From NCBI RefSeq assembly GCF_049274025.1, contig NZ_JBASRV010000049.1: a stretch of DNA of 64,000 nt; one strand, 5' to 3'. This document shows positions 43,584 through 51,644 of this stretch, in pieces. The position numbers and the translations under genes are program-made. Position 1 is the stretch's first letter. Each line of letters starts with the position of its first letter. The notes beneath the pieces are model-generated. The model did no database searches, had not been told where the DNA came from, and worked only from the letters and a program-made list of their open reading frames with translations. The stretch is from Miniphocaeibacter sp012841535. Lineage in GTDB: Bacteria > Bacillota > Clostridia > Tissierellales > Peptoniphilaceae.

Positions 43584-43682
43584 TGCTTTCATGGTGCTTA
43601 AACTCGTACAAATATCATAGTTTCTTTTTTGTGTAAGGAATTAAGTTATGATACTATTAAAATAAAAATCATGGAGGTATTT

Positions 43683-44249
43683 ATGATATTTGGATATGCA
43701 AGGGTAAGTACAGAAGATCAGAACCTAAATCTACAAATAGATGCTTTAGAAAAATATGAAGTAGATAGAATATTTAAAGAAAAAGTAACTGGAGCTAACA
43801 AAGAAAGACCAGAATTAAAAGAAATGGAAAAACTGTTAAGAAAAGGTGATTCAGTTGTTATTTATAAATTAGATAGAATTTCTAGATCTACAAAACATTT
43901 AATAGAACTTTCGGAAAAATTCGAAGAGCTAGGAGTAAATTTTGTATCCCTTCAGGACAATCTAGATACCTCTACATCAATGGGAAAGTTCTTCTTTAGA
44001 GTTATGGCCAGTTTAGCTGAACTTGAAAGAGATATTATAATAGAACGAACTAATGCAGGACTAAAAGCAGCTAGGGCAAGAGGAAGACTTGGCGGTAGAC
44101 CAAAGAAGAATTCCTCAACTATTAATATGGCTTTGAAAATGTATGATAGTAAAGAATACACTATACCACAAATTCTAGAAGCTGCTAAAATTAGCAAATC
44201 AACATTATACAGATATATCAATAAAAGAGAAACTAAAATATGCCCTTAA
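43683..44249 (+). CDS. tnpR: Tn3-family serine resolvase TnpR
   Basis: 188 residues. The catalytic domain starts IFGYARVSTEDQNLNLQ with the nucleophile Ser9. It continues with YKLDRISRSTKHLIELSE, the SMGKFFFRVMASLAELERD helix and arginines of the E helix, followed by a C-terminal helix-turn-helix (YTIPQILEAAKISKSTLYRY). It resolves cointegrates at the res site. Start at 43683 with GGAGGT eight bases upstream; a longer frame from 43629 is ignored. Confidence 0.95.
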   Translation: MIFGYARVSTEDQNLNLQIDALEKYEVDRIFKEKVTGANKERPELKEMEKLLRKGDSVVIYKLDRISRSTKHLIELSEKFEELGVNFVSLQDNLDTSTSMGKFFFRVMASLAELERDIIIERTNAGLKAARARGRLGGRPKKNSSTINMALKMYDSKEYTIPQILEAAKISKSTLYRYINKRETKICP

Positions 44250-46843
44250 AAACTATTTTAACAAAATCTCAGCGAGATCAGCTTTTATCTACAGATCATT
44301 TATCAGAAGAAGATTTTCAGGCTTACTTTAGTTTTTCAGAATATGATATAGATATTATAAAACAAGATAGAGGAGATATTAATAGATTTGGATTCGCTTT
44401 ACAATTATGTTTAGCTAGATATCCTGGTTGTTCTTTAAGTAACTGGAATAATAATGCTAACAGATTACTTAATTTTATTAGTAGTCAACTGAAGATTGCG
44501 CCTATAAATATATTTGAATATAATAACCGTAAGACTAGAGCTATACATTTTAATGAGATATTAGAGATATTTAAATACAAGCGATTTAGTGACCTAAACA
44601 CCAAAGAAAAACTAAAAGAATATTTGTACAATTTAGCTTTAACTAATGATGATTCCACTTTTCTTATGAAAAAAACCTTAGAATACTTAGTGTTTAACAA
44701 AGTTATATTTCCATCTATTTCAACATTGGAAGATACCATTGGAAATTGTCGTGAAAGTGCAGAAAAACTCATATTTGAAACATTGCTAAAAAGAATAACA
44801 GATAAACAGATATTTCAGTTGGAACAATTATTGATATTTTCCGAAGATTTTAAAAAGACTAAATTAGCCTGGTTAAAAGATATCCCTGGCAAAGCTACGC
44901 CAGATAGTTTTTTAGAAATATGCAAGAAAGTGGAAGTCATTAATTCACTAGGACTTGAAGTCGTAGATGTTTCCAAAATTCATCGTAATATATTTTTACA
45001 GCTAGCTAGACTTGGAGAAAATTATGATGCATATGATTTTTCTAGATTCAAATTTAATAAAAAATTTTCTATTTTAATTGCATTTCTAGTTAACCACCAT
45101 CAATATCTAATAGATCAACTAGTAGAAATAAATGATAGAATTATTGCTTCTATAAAGCGAAAAGGAATTCACGATTCTCAGGAAAAATTAAAAGAAAAGG
45201 GAAGATTAGCAAATACAAAGCTATATAATTATGTTTCAATTATTAGAAAATACACACCTATGTTATTAAATGTGCTGACTTTTAAATCAACAATTTCCTC
45301 TCAACCCACTCTTGATGCACTAAATGTTCTACAAGAGTTAAATAATAAAGGAAAAAGAAAATTATTAGCTGATGTTTCAACGGATTTTGTTAGTAAGAAA
45401 TGGGAAGGGCTTGTTAGACCAGAAGCTGATAAAATAGATAGGTCTTTTTTTGAACTAGTAGCATTTACAGAATTAAAAAACGGTATTCGTTCAGGTAATA
45501 TTTCAGTAGAGGGGAGTTTAACACATAGAAATATAGATGATTATCTAATAAATAGCAATGATTGTTATGGTTCTTTGACTATTCCCAAAAATTATGATGA
45601 ATACATAAAAAGTAGAGAATCCATTTTAGATAATTATTTGAATTTTTACGCCAAACATCAATTGTCTCTAAACAATACGACTATTGGAAGACTTGAAAAA
45701 TCTACACCTAAAGAAGCTGAAATATATAGGAAGCAAATATATTCACTAATTCCTAAAATCAAACTAAGTGATTTATTGATTGAAGTAGATAGTTGGACTA
45801 ACTTCTCTCAAGAATTTACACATGATTCAACTAATAAGCCTCCTAATGAAGATGAAAAACAAATAGTATTTGCTACATTACTTGGAATAGGCATGAATAT
45901 AGGACTTGAAAAAATGGCACAATCTACTCTAGTAAACTATCAATTAAAATTTCCAATTGCTAATTTTTGGGGTAAGGAGAAAACTAGTTCTTCAGATGGC
46001 ATGCGTGTTCCCGTAGGAGTATCCTCTATAGAATCAGATATAAATCCTCATTACAGGAGTCTAGAAAAAGGTGCTACCATGATTAGAGCTGTTAACGATA
46101 GAAATACAGCACATCGTATTGAAGTTGTTGCAACAAACACAAGGGATGCTACACATACATTAGATGGTCTTTTATATCATGAAACTGATTTAGAAATTGA
46201 GGAGCATTTTACTGATACAAACGGATATACTGATCAAGTGTTTGGGATGAGTTACTTGCTAGGATTTAAATTTGAACCACGTATTAGAAATATAAAAAAA
46301 TCAAGACTATTTTCTATAAAACATCCTTCTGAATATACTAATTTAGCAGATATGGTAGGTGGAAAAATAAACACTAAAATAATAGAAGAAAATTATGAAG
46401 AGATGAAAAGAATAGCATATTCTATACAAACAGGAAAGGTATCTAGCTCTCTTATTTTAGGCAAACTAGGATCTTATGCTAGAAAGAACAAAATAGCTAT
46501 AGATTTAAGAGAAATAGGCCGTATAGAAAAAAGTATATTTATGATTTCTTATATGACAGATGAATCTCTTCGAAGAAAAATAAATAACGGATTAAATAAA
46601 GGTGAAGCTAATAATGCATTAGCTAGAGAATTATTCTTTGGACAACGTGGAAAATTTATGGAAAGAGATATAAGAAGACAGCTGCAAAGCGCTAAAAATA
46701 GAGGTTATTTGTTTCTTAACGGTACAAATATCCATCTCGCGCTAGGTACCCCAAGTAATGAAATCGTTTCGTTTTTATATATTTCTAAGTTTATCTTTCT
46801 TAAAGCATATATTAATTCGTCTCCCATTTTATACACTTTATAA
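44240..46843 (+). CDS. tnpA: Tn3-family transposase TnpA, C-terminally truncated
   Basis: A DDE transposase. The N-terminal DNA-binding region, the SSSDGMRVPVG segment (first Asp), HTLDGLLYHE and TDTNGYTDQVFGM (second Asp) and LNKGEANNALARELFFGQRG (Glu) are recognisable. After RDIRRQLQSA the family normally continues for about 100 residues (the LNxxxNAIxxWNTxY helix onward). Here the frame runs instead into the right inverted repeat and ends 91 bp outside the transposon. Only about 837 codons lie inside the element against a usual 970-1000. It is probably inactive or severely impaired. Confidence 0.92.
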   Translation: MPLKTILTKSQRDQLLSTDHLSEEDFQAYFSFSEYDIDIIKQDRGDINRFGFALQLCLARYPGCSLSNWNNNANRLLNFISSQLKIAPINIFEYNNRKTRAIHFNEILEIFKYKRFSDLNTKEKLKEYLYNLALTNDDSTFLMKKTLEYLVFNKVIFPSISTLEDTIGNCRESAEKLIFETLLKRITDKQIFQLEQLLIFSEDFKKTKLAWLKDIPGKATPDSFLEICKKVEVINSLGLEVVDVSKIHRNIFLQLARLGENYDAYDFSRFKFNKKFSILIAFLVNHHQYLIDQLVEINDRIIASIKRKGIHDSQEKLKEKGRLANTKLYNYVSIIRKYTPMLLNVLTFKSTISSQPTLDALNVLQELNNKGKRKLLADVSTDFVSKKWEGLVRPEADKIDRSFFELVAFTELKNGIRSGNISVEGSLTHRNIDDYLINSNDCYGSLTIPKNYDEYIKSRESILDNYLNFYAKHQLSLNNTTIGRLEKSTPKEAEIYRKQIYSLIPKIKLSDLLIEVDSWTNFSQEFTHDSTNKPPNEDEKQIVFATLLGIGMNIGLEKMAQSTLVNYQLKFPIANFWGKEKTSSSDGMRVPVGVSSIESDINPHYRSLEKGATMIRAVNDRNTAHRIEVVATNTRDATHTLDGLLYHETDLEIEEHFTDTNGYTDQVFGMSYLLGFKFEPRIRNIKKSRLFSIKHPSEYTNLADMVGGKINTKIIEENYEEMKRIAYSIQTGKVSSSLILGKLGSYARKNKIAIDLREIGRIEKSIFMISYMTDESLRRKINNGLNKGEANNALARELFFGQRGKFMERDIRRQLQSAKNRGYLFLNGTNIHLALGTPSNEIVSFLYISKFIFLKAYINSSPILYTL
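46715..46752 (-). repeat. Right terminal inverted repeat of Tn3-family element
   Basis: On the minus strand GGGGTACCTAGCGCGAGATG then GATATTTGTACCGTTAAG, differing from the left repeat at three positions. The truncated tnpA reads straight through it. Confidence 0.93.
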
Positions 46844-46872
46844 AGATCTTTAACCCCTATTATCTTTTGCAC
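46753..46872 (-). pseudogene. N-terminal fragment of a MacB/LolD-type ABC ATPase
   Basis: Reading away from the transposon on the minus strand, a GTG (46870-46872) opens 40 codons: MQKIIGVKDLYKVYKMGDEL, then IYALRKINLEIYKNETISLL and G, stopping at the transposon end. This is the A-loop and first two strands of an export ATPase, cut just before Walker A. The rest is absent on the other side of the transposon, where an unrelated helicase tail lies on the same strand. Confidence 0.8.
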
Positions 46873-47204
46873 ATCTATCTCATCTTTAAATCAATTAGCA
46901 TTTTTAACACTTCTAATTTTTATAACAAAATAATAATGCTTTATACTAAATATCTATTTTAATCTTCCCTTGATAAAAGCAACTTCTATTATTTTTGATA
47001 AGTATATACATTTAACCTTTAAACTCTATTAGATAAAACTTTTGTGTTTAACTTACACTCTGTTTCTCATTCCAACTATTTTTCCCGATATTATTACATT
47101 TAATTTAAAACCTTTAGGTTCTTTCTCATATGAATATTATTTGATAATTGGCGTGTTGAATTTTTGTCATAATCCATTTCTTTAGCTATGTATTATTTTT
47201 TTAA
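46873..47204. other. Non-coding stretch upstream of the broken ATPase gene
   Basis: About 330 bp, AT-rich. One short minus-strand piece near 47080-47170 reads IAKEMDYDKNSTRQLSNNIH in an open frame between two stops. It may be a gene fragment but has no RBS or recognised family. Nothing else was seen. Confidence 0.3.
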
Positions 47205-47263
47205 TAAAAAAGCACCTCTATTGATTTTATTGAATAATAAATTTCAATATCCGGTGCTTTTTT
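47205..47263. terminator. Bidirectional terminator after the peptide/ABC cluster
   Basis: AAAAAAGCACC and GGTGCTTTTTT flank an inner AT-rich stem (ATTGAA/TTCAAT). It lies 66 bp after the FtsX-like permease stop. Confidence 0.8.
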
Positions 47264-47328
47264 ATTTATTACCACTTACCTATGTTACTTCAGTTAGATA
47301 ATTTTCAATAAGATTTTTAGTTTTAAAA

Positions 47329-48459
47329 TTAGTTTCTTAATAATTGAGAAATATTATTTTGATTAGTTTTAACTTTGATAATGCGTTTCATAGATAAATT
47401 AAAAGACAATAATATAACCAATGCCATAATTATATCTATAATAATTAACCATAATATATTATTTAAATCAATGGTATTTCCGGGATTTTGCATTTGAAGT
47501 ATAAGAACATTAAAAATTAAGGAAAGTATTACACTTATAATTATTGGAATTCGTGCCTTTTTATTTAACATTTCTTTGAATTCTATATAAATATCTTCCC
47601 TAGAAAACCCATTTAAATATAAAACCATCATATCCCTAATATTACTTTTAATAATCAATTTGCTTAAATAATTTATTATTATAGCCATAAAAATTATAAA
47701 TATTATTATTATTGATATTAAGACATATATCATAGTCTTTGTTTCTTTAAATAAACCTTCTAAACCACTAGCTTGATAAAGTATCTGAGTATCATCATCT
47801 TTGTACAAACTTTCCATAACACGAACTACATCATAAACATTCTCAGGTTTATTGACTCCTATAAGATATTCCGTTTGAACATATTTAAAAAAATCTTCTC
47901 CCAATTCCTGTCTGATTTTATTATATGTATTTATAGATACAAAAGCATCATTATAATAAATCAATGGTGGCTGAGATTTACTTTTAACAACCTTCAATAT
48001 AAAATCTTTTGAGTTGATTTTAGTAACTAACTCAGAAGCTGTAATTTCGCTGTTATTAGGCACATAAATAATATTATCTTTCATATTATTTATGTTCACA
48101 TAATTACTATATTTAGAATCTATACATTGTATTATTAAATTATAATTTTTAGATAAATCTTCATCATCTGAAAGTTCTAAAAAAATAGGTTGAGTTTTGT
48201 TTACAAAAGATATGTTTTCTATATTTTCAATTTGACTTGTATCATATGGATATTCTTGTCCTTCCTTATTATATCCATTTAAGGATATCAAAGACAAAGT
48301 TTCATTATTTAATATATTTCTATCCATAGATTTGCTAGTATCATATATTGCAAATACTAGTACATTAAAAACTATAATCGATAAAACAATGAAAGCTAAA
48401 ATTCTAGTAATTTCTTTTCTATTTTTATTTTCTATTAATTTAAATAAATTTTTATCCAC
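47329..48459 (-). CDS. FtsX-like (MacB-type) permease
   Basis: 376 residues: an N-terminal helix (about 17-40), an extracytoplasmic domain of about 200 residues, and three C-terminal helices (about 242-267, 295-315, 330-350). That is the four-helix layout of FtsX/MacB permeases rather than ABC-2. MacB-type systems extrude peptides or transmit force to external enzymes. It overlaps the ATPase gene by 8 nt and is the last gene of the cluster behind the Gly/Ser-rich peptide. Either export or immunity would fit; sequence does not decide. Confidence 0.8.
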   Translation of the reverse strand: MDKNLFKLIENKNRKEITRILAFIVLSIIVFNVLVFAIYDTSKSMDRNILNNETLSLISLNGYNKEGQEYPYDTSQIENIENISFVNKTQPIFLELSDDEDLSKNYNLIIQCIDSKYSNYVNINNMKDNIIYVPNNSEITASELVTKINSKDFILKVVKSKSQPPLIYYNDAFVSINTYNKIRQELGEDFFKYVQTEYLIGVNKPENVYDVVRVMESLYKDDDTQILYQASGLEGLFKETKTMIYVLISIIIIFIIFMAIIINYLSKLIIKSNIRDMMVLYLNGFSREDIYIEFKEMLNKKARIPIIISVILSLIFNVLILQMQNPGNTIDLNNILWLIIIDIIMALVILLSFNLSMKRIIKVKTNQNNISQLLRN

Positions 48460-49111
48460 TTATATGCTCCATTAAATATATCTTATCTGCAATTTCATTC
48501 ATCTCTCTGGAATGTGACACAACTATAACAATTGTATTTTTATCTTTCAAATTAAGGAGAGTTTTCGCAGTAATATTTATATTTTCCTCATCCAAATTAT
48601 TAGTTGGCTCATCCAACAAGATGACATTATAATCAAAAAGTAACATAATCAATAAAGAACTTCTTTGTCTTTCTCCTCCAGACATAAGTGATATATTTTT
48701 ATTTATTAAGTTTTCTATCCCTAATTCAGAAGAATACTCTTTCAATTTGAAAGTATCAATTTTTTGATTTCGTATTAAAGAAACTAAATTTATGTTTTCT
48801 ATTAATGTAAGCCTTTCTATGAAAATTGTTTCTTGATGAAAATAACCAATATCAAATTTTCTATAGTTATTAATCATGACATCGTCATTATAGTCTATTA
48901 TTTTTCCTTTGAAAAAATATTCTCCTTCAATAGGCTTATAAAGTAAATTAAGAGTGTTTAAAACTGTTGTTTTTCCACTACCACTTTTACCAGATATTAC
49001 TGTGATTTCTTTTTCTTTAGCAATAAATGAAAAATCTTTTATGATAATATTGGAATTTAATTCAACGCTTATATTTTTTAATTCTATGCTATCGTAGTTT
49101 ATATCCATCAC
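48452..49111 (-). CDS. ABC transporter ATPase (LolD/MacB class)
   Basis: 219 residues, a single nucleotide-binding domain. Walker A GKSGSGKT is at 41-48, the Q-loop in GYFHQET, signature MSGGERQRSS, Walker B VILLDEPTNNLD and switch VVSHS. It overlaps the preceding 499-residue protein gene by 23 nt and the permease gene by 8 nt, so all three are co-translated. It pairs with the FtsX-like permease. Confidence 0.92.
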   Translation of the reverse strand: MMDINYDSIELKNISVELNSNIIIKDFSFIAKEKEITVISGKSGSGKTTVLNTLNLLYKPIEGEYFFKGKIIDYNDDVMINNYRKFDIGYFHQETIFIERLTLIENINLVSLIRNQKIDTFKLKEYSSELGIENLINKNISLMSGGERQRSSLLIMLLFDYNVILLDEPTNNLDEENINITAKTLLNLKDKNTIVIVVSHSREMNEIADKIYLMEHISG

Positions 49112-50588
49112 CCTCTTTATCTAATATATTAAATATATTCAAATATATTACTGACGTTTCTAAATCATAATTTCCAGAGCTAGTTGTAAATCCATAAAGA
49201 TTAGTATGATTATTTATATACCGTTTTATAAATTCCGAATTTCTTTTCTCTATAATTCTATTATCATTGGCAATTTCAAAGTATAAATTACAAATAATTA
49301 AAAAATCACTATGGGTAATATAATCTTCCAAAATAATAGACTTTATTAATTCCAAATCTTCTTTGGATAATTCCTTCTCTGATATAGAGTATTCAATTAA
49401 TAGATTCACAACAGGATCTTTCTCAAGAAAATATGTGTTTTCATTAACTGCCTCGTTATCTTTTGCATCTATATTAATATCAATTTTCAAAATATCTGCT
49501 ATTTGTTTAAAATAAACTTTATTTGTATTTGTTGTATTATTTTTATTATTCATAAGATCTTCGAATATTAAGTGTAAGTTATTTATTTGATTATTATTAA
49601 GCTCTATATCTGTATATGATAATGCTATAAGAAAATATGCAAAATTTCTAGGACTTTCCAAAGAATGCTGTATTGGTTCAAATATGACTTTATCATTTTT
49701 TAATAATTCTTCCCAAAAAATACAATTTATATTCTGTAAATTACTTTTTGAATTAATAATACTAATGATATCCGAATAAATTCCTACTATAATCTCATTT
49801 TCTGACAATATAAATCTTTGATTACTTGTATTTTCTAAATCATTTTTAAATTTTACAATAAAAAGATCCACAACTTCACTCATGTCTTTTTCCATATTAT
49901 TTTTATTATTAAAATACCCTGTTAAATCTAAATATAGTACTGATGCATGAAGATCAAAAATATCTTTTAGTGTTGTTATTTCATTCTTAACATATTTAGA
50001 AAGTGATTCTATACTACTCTCTAAATTTTCCTGACTTTCTTCTTTTTTTAATAACAAAGAATTTATTTTTTTATACTCTTCGGTTTCATTATATGTTTGA
50101 ATATCTCCAATTAAATCCAAATAAATATTTTTCAATCTAACTATATTTTCTTTATCATTAATATTATTTAAGGCATAATATGCCATAGCAAAATCTCGCT
50201 CACTATATTTCTCATCAAATTTACTTAAATCAATATAGTTTTTTTTATATAAAATAGTTTCATAATAACTAATTAAATTATAATTATCTATATTAGATTT
50301 AGCATTTAATTTTATATTTTCATTTTTTGTAGCATAAGCCAAAGCATAAGTACTAACTTCACTTACACTTTCATCAAAAGAATAAATTGACAAATCAAAT
50401 GCAGATTCATCTAAATTAATATAAGATTTTATTGTTTCAGAAAAATTTTCAATGTTTAACTTTGTATTATTTCTTTTTATATCCTGTGTAGTATTTCCCC
50501 GAAATATTAAAATCAATATTAATATCAATATTAATGTTGAAAAAAATGTTAATATTACTTTATTTATTGTTTTTTTCTCTCTGTTCAT
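49089..50588 (-). CDS. Membrane-anchored helical-repeat protein of the peptide/ABC cluster
   Basis: 499 residues. A single N-terminal hydrophobic helix (about 11-29, very Ile/Leu-rich) with a Lys/Arg-rich start acts as signal or anchor, leaving about 470 residues outside. The body is Asn-rich and almost entirely helical. Its last about 100 residues show helix pairs ending in LYGFTTSSGNYDLETSVIYL, a pattern reminiscent of alpha/alpha-toroid (prenyltransferase-like) folds. I do not recognise a family. By position between the peptide gene and its ABC pair it could process, chaperone or give immunity to the peptide. RBS GGAGGT. Confidence 0.75.
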   Translation of the reverse strand: MNREKKTINKVILTFFSTLILILILILIFRGNTTQDIKRNNTKLNIENFSETIKSYINLDESAFDLSIYSFDESVSEVSTYALAYATKNENIKLNAKSNIDNYNLISYYETILYKKNYIDLSKFDEKYSERDFAMAYYALNNINDKENIVRLKNIYLDLIGDIQTYNETEEYKKINSLLLKKEESQENLESSIESLSKYVKNEITTLKDIFDLHASVLYLDLTGYFNNKNNMEKDMSEVVDLFIVKFKNDLENTSNQRFILSENEIIVGIYSDIISIINSKSNLQNINCIFWEELLKNDKVIFEPIQHSLESPRNFAYFLIALSYTDIELNNNQINNLHLIFEDLMNNKNNTTNTNKVYFKQIADILKIDINIDAKDNEAVNENTYFLEKDPVVNLLIEYSISEKELSKEDLELIKSIILEDYITHSDFLIICNLYFEIANDNRIIEKRNSEFIKRYINNHTNLYGFTTSSGNYDLETSVIYLNIFNILDKEGDGYKLR

Positions 50589-50598
50589 TTAGACCTCC

Positions 50599-50645
50599 AA
50601 AATATAAATAAATCAGAAACATTGTTTCTGATTTATTTATATTTT
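50599..50645 (-). terminator. Perfect 21-bp hairpin between peptide gene and downstream operon
   Basis: AAAATATAAATAAATCAGAAA-5-TTTCTGATTTATTTATATTTT on the minus strand, beginning inside the peptide stop codon region and ending 11 bp before the next start. Bacteriocin structural genes often have such a stem-loop, which protects the short message or lets only part of transcription continue. Confidence 0.7.
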
Positions 50646-50834
50646 GCATGAATTTGAATAGTAGGAACTTCCTATTGTTATCGATGATGTTGAGTTCATT
50701 CCTACATACAAGGCTAATCCATTTCCATACACTCTTCCTGATGCATTTACCGTTCCATACCCACTATGAGAACTTCCTGTACTAGATCCTGAACCTGAAA
50801 CTCCCAATCCATTCCAAGAAACAGATCCACCCAC
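50637..50834 (-). CDS. Gly/Ser-rich small peptide, candidate secreted bacteriocin-like peptide
   Basis: 65 codons with about half Gly and Ser: it starts GGSVSWNGLGVSGSGSSTG, continues SSHSGYGTVNASGRVYGNGL and ends with SSYYSNSCKI (one Cys four residues from the end, if counted inclusively). No signal peptide or double-Gly leader is visible. The only usable start is a GTG (50832-50834) that overlaps the AGGAGG ribosome binding site, and a TAG lies two codons upstream. So the gene may have lost a leader at the adjacent palindrome, or the true start is unusual. The general style (N-terminal Gly-Gly, Trp, SHS, Tyr-rich end) recalls the lactococcin 972 group, but I see no clear homology. Confidence 0.6.
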   Translation of the reverse strand: MGGSVSWNGLGVSGSGSSTGSSHSGYGTVNASGRVYGNGLALYVGMNSTSSITIGSSYYSNSCKI

Positions 50835-50900
50835 CTCCTATTTAATATAATTTATACAATAGATATATATCTATTGTATAAATTATATTAAATAGGAGGT
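50833..50900. repeat. Perfect 68-bp palindrome with outward-facing ribosome binding sites
   Basis: ACCTCCTATTTAATATAATT and the next 14 bases are followed immediately by their exact reverse complement, ending in AATAGGAGGT. All 34 base pairs match with no loop. Each arm ends in AGGAGGT pointing outward, one towards the peptide gene (minus) and one towards 50901 (plus), where no gene follows. This looks like an inverted duplication of the leader of the peptide gene. Confidence 0.9.
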
Positions 50901-51176
50901 TAGTAGTCAAATTTTATTCACAAGGTAACACACACTATAAATATCATTATTATATCTACTAAGACCACTCATTAAAGATCGTTTTTTCGTATTGTTAATT
51001 CGTTTTTATTAAACTATTTTCTACTACTTTTTATTTTTTACTTACTTATAGACAAGGAGCTCAAAATGTATTCTATTTTCCCATATGTATTTGTCAACTG
51101 AAAAATGGCCCATTAATAAATACCTTCTTGCCAACTAATAGTATCTCCATTCTGTAACTAACATCCCTATTTTATT
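50901..51176. other. Non-coding stretch right of the palindrome
   Basis: About 275 bp. Although the palindrome supplies a ribosome binding site on this side, no ATG/GTG/TTG frame of useful length follows. No repeat, hairpin or RNA motif was recognised. Confidence 0.4.
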
Positions 51177-51208
51177 AAAGAAAAGCCATAAAACTATGGC
51201 TTTTCTTT
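51177..51208. terminator. Terminator after the MarR-family gene
   Basis: AAAGAAAAGCCATA-aaac-TATGGCTTTTCTTT, a perfect 14-bp stem overlapping the 3' end of the MarR gene. Confidence 0.85.
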
Positions 51209-51631
51209 GTACCAAATTTTGTTTAATTCCCTTGTCATCTTCTCTTTCAATTCATCATCTATATGTTTAAAGGTATCAATTATTGTAGATTTTTGATTAG
51301 GAAATAATTTTTCTACTAATTTTTTTCCTTTTTCAGTAATAATAATAATAAATTTTCTTCCATCATCTTTATCTCTTTCCCTAATTATATAACCTTCTTT
51401 TTCCAAATTTGCTATAACAACAGTAATATTACCGTTAGTAGTAAGAATAGTATCCTTTATATCCCCTACACATAAATTACCTTTATTATATAATGCTTCT
51501 AATACAGCAAATTGACTAAGAGTAATCCCCGAGCTACTAAGATTGTTACTTAGTTTTCTCTGTAAAGTTGTATTAGCTCTGTATAAGTCTATAAATAATC
51601 TTAATGAAAGAGCATCACCATGTTTTTCCAA
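51194..51631 (-). CDS. MarR-family transcriptional regulator
   Basis: 145 residues with the winged helix: ALYNKGNLCVGDIKDTILTT (recognition region), NGNITVVIANLEKEGYIIRE and the wing RDKDDGRKFIIIITEKGKK. Dimerisation helices lie at both ends. It follows the histidine kinase gene by 13 nt, so it is the third gene of an RR-HK-MarR operon. Ligand and targets unknown. Confidence 0.92.
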   Translation of the reverse strand: MEKHGDALSLRLFIDLYRANTTLQRKLSNNLSSSGITLSQFAVLEALYNKGNLCVGDIKDTILTTNGNITVVIANLEKEGYIIRERDKDDGRKFIIIITEKGKKLVEKLFPNQKSTIIDTFKHIDDELKEKMTRELNKIWYKEKP

Positions 51632-51644
51632 GTAATTCCCCTTT

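Larger units (their letters stand above)
43432..46752 (+). mobile_element. Tn3-family transposon (3321 bp), defective
   Basis: Bounded by 38-bp inverted repeats beginning GGGGTACC that match at 35 of 38 positions. It carries a resolvase gene (tnpR) and a Tn3 transposase gene (tnpA) that overlap by 10 nt, both reading rightward. No passenger genes. The immediate 5-bp flanks are CTATA (left) and AAGTA (right), so there is no target-site duplication. TnpA lacks its last roughly 100 residues, so the element is probably immobile on its own. Confidence 0.92.

Noticed and set aside
43427..46757. 5-bp target-site duplication around the Tn3 element
   Set aside because: Flanks are CTATA and AAGTA; no shift of the repeat boundary makes them match.
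50637..50834. Peptide as a clear lactococcin 972 homologue
   Set aside because: Style is similar but the leader and the family core motifs are not present; only a loose resemblance can be claimed.
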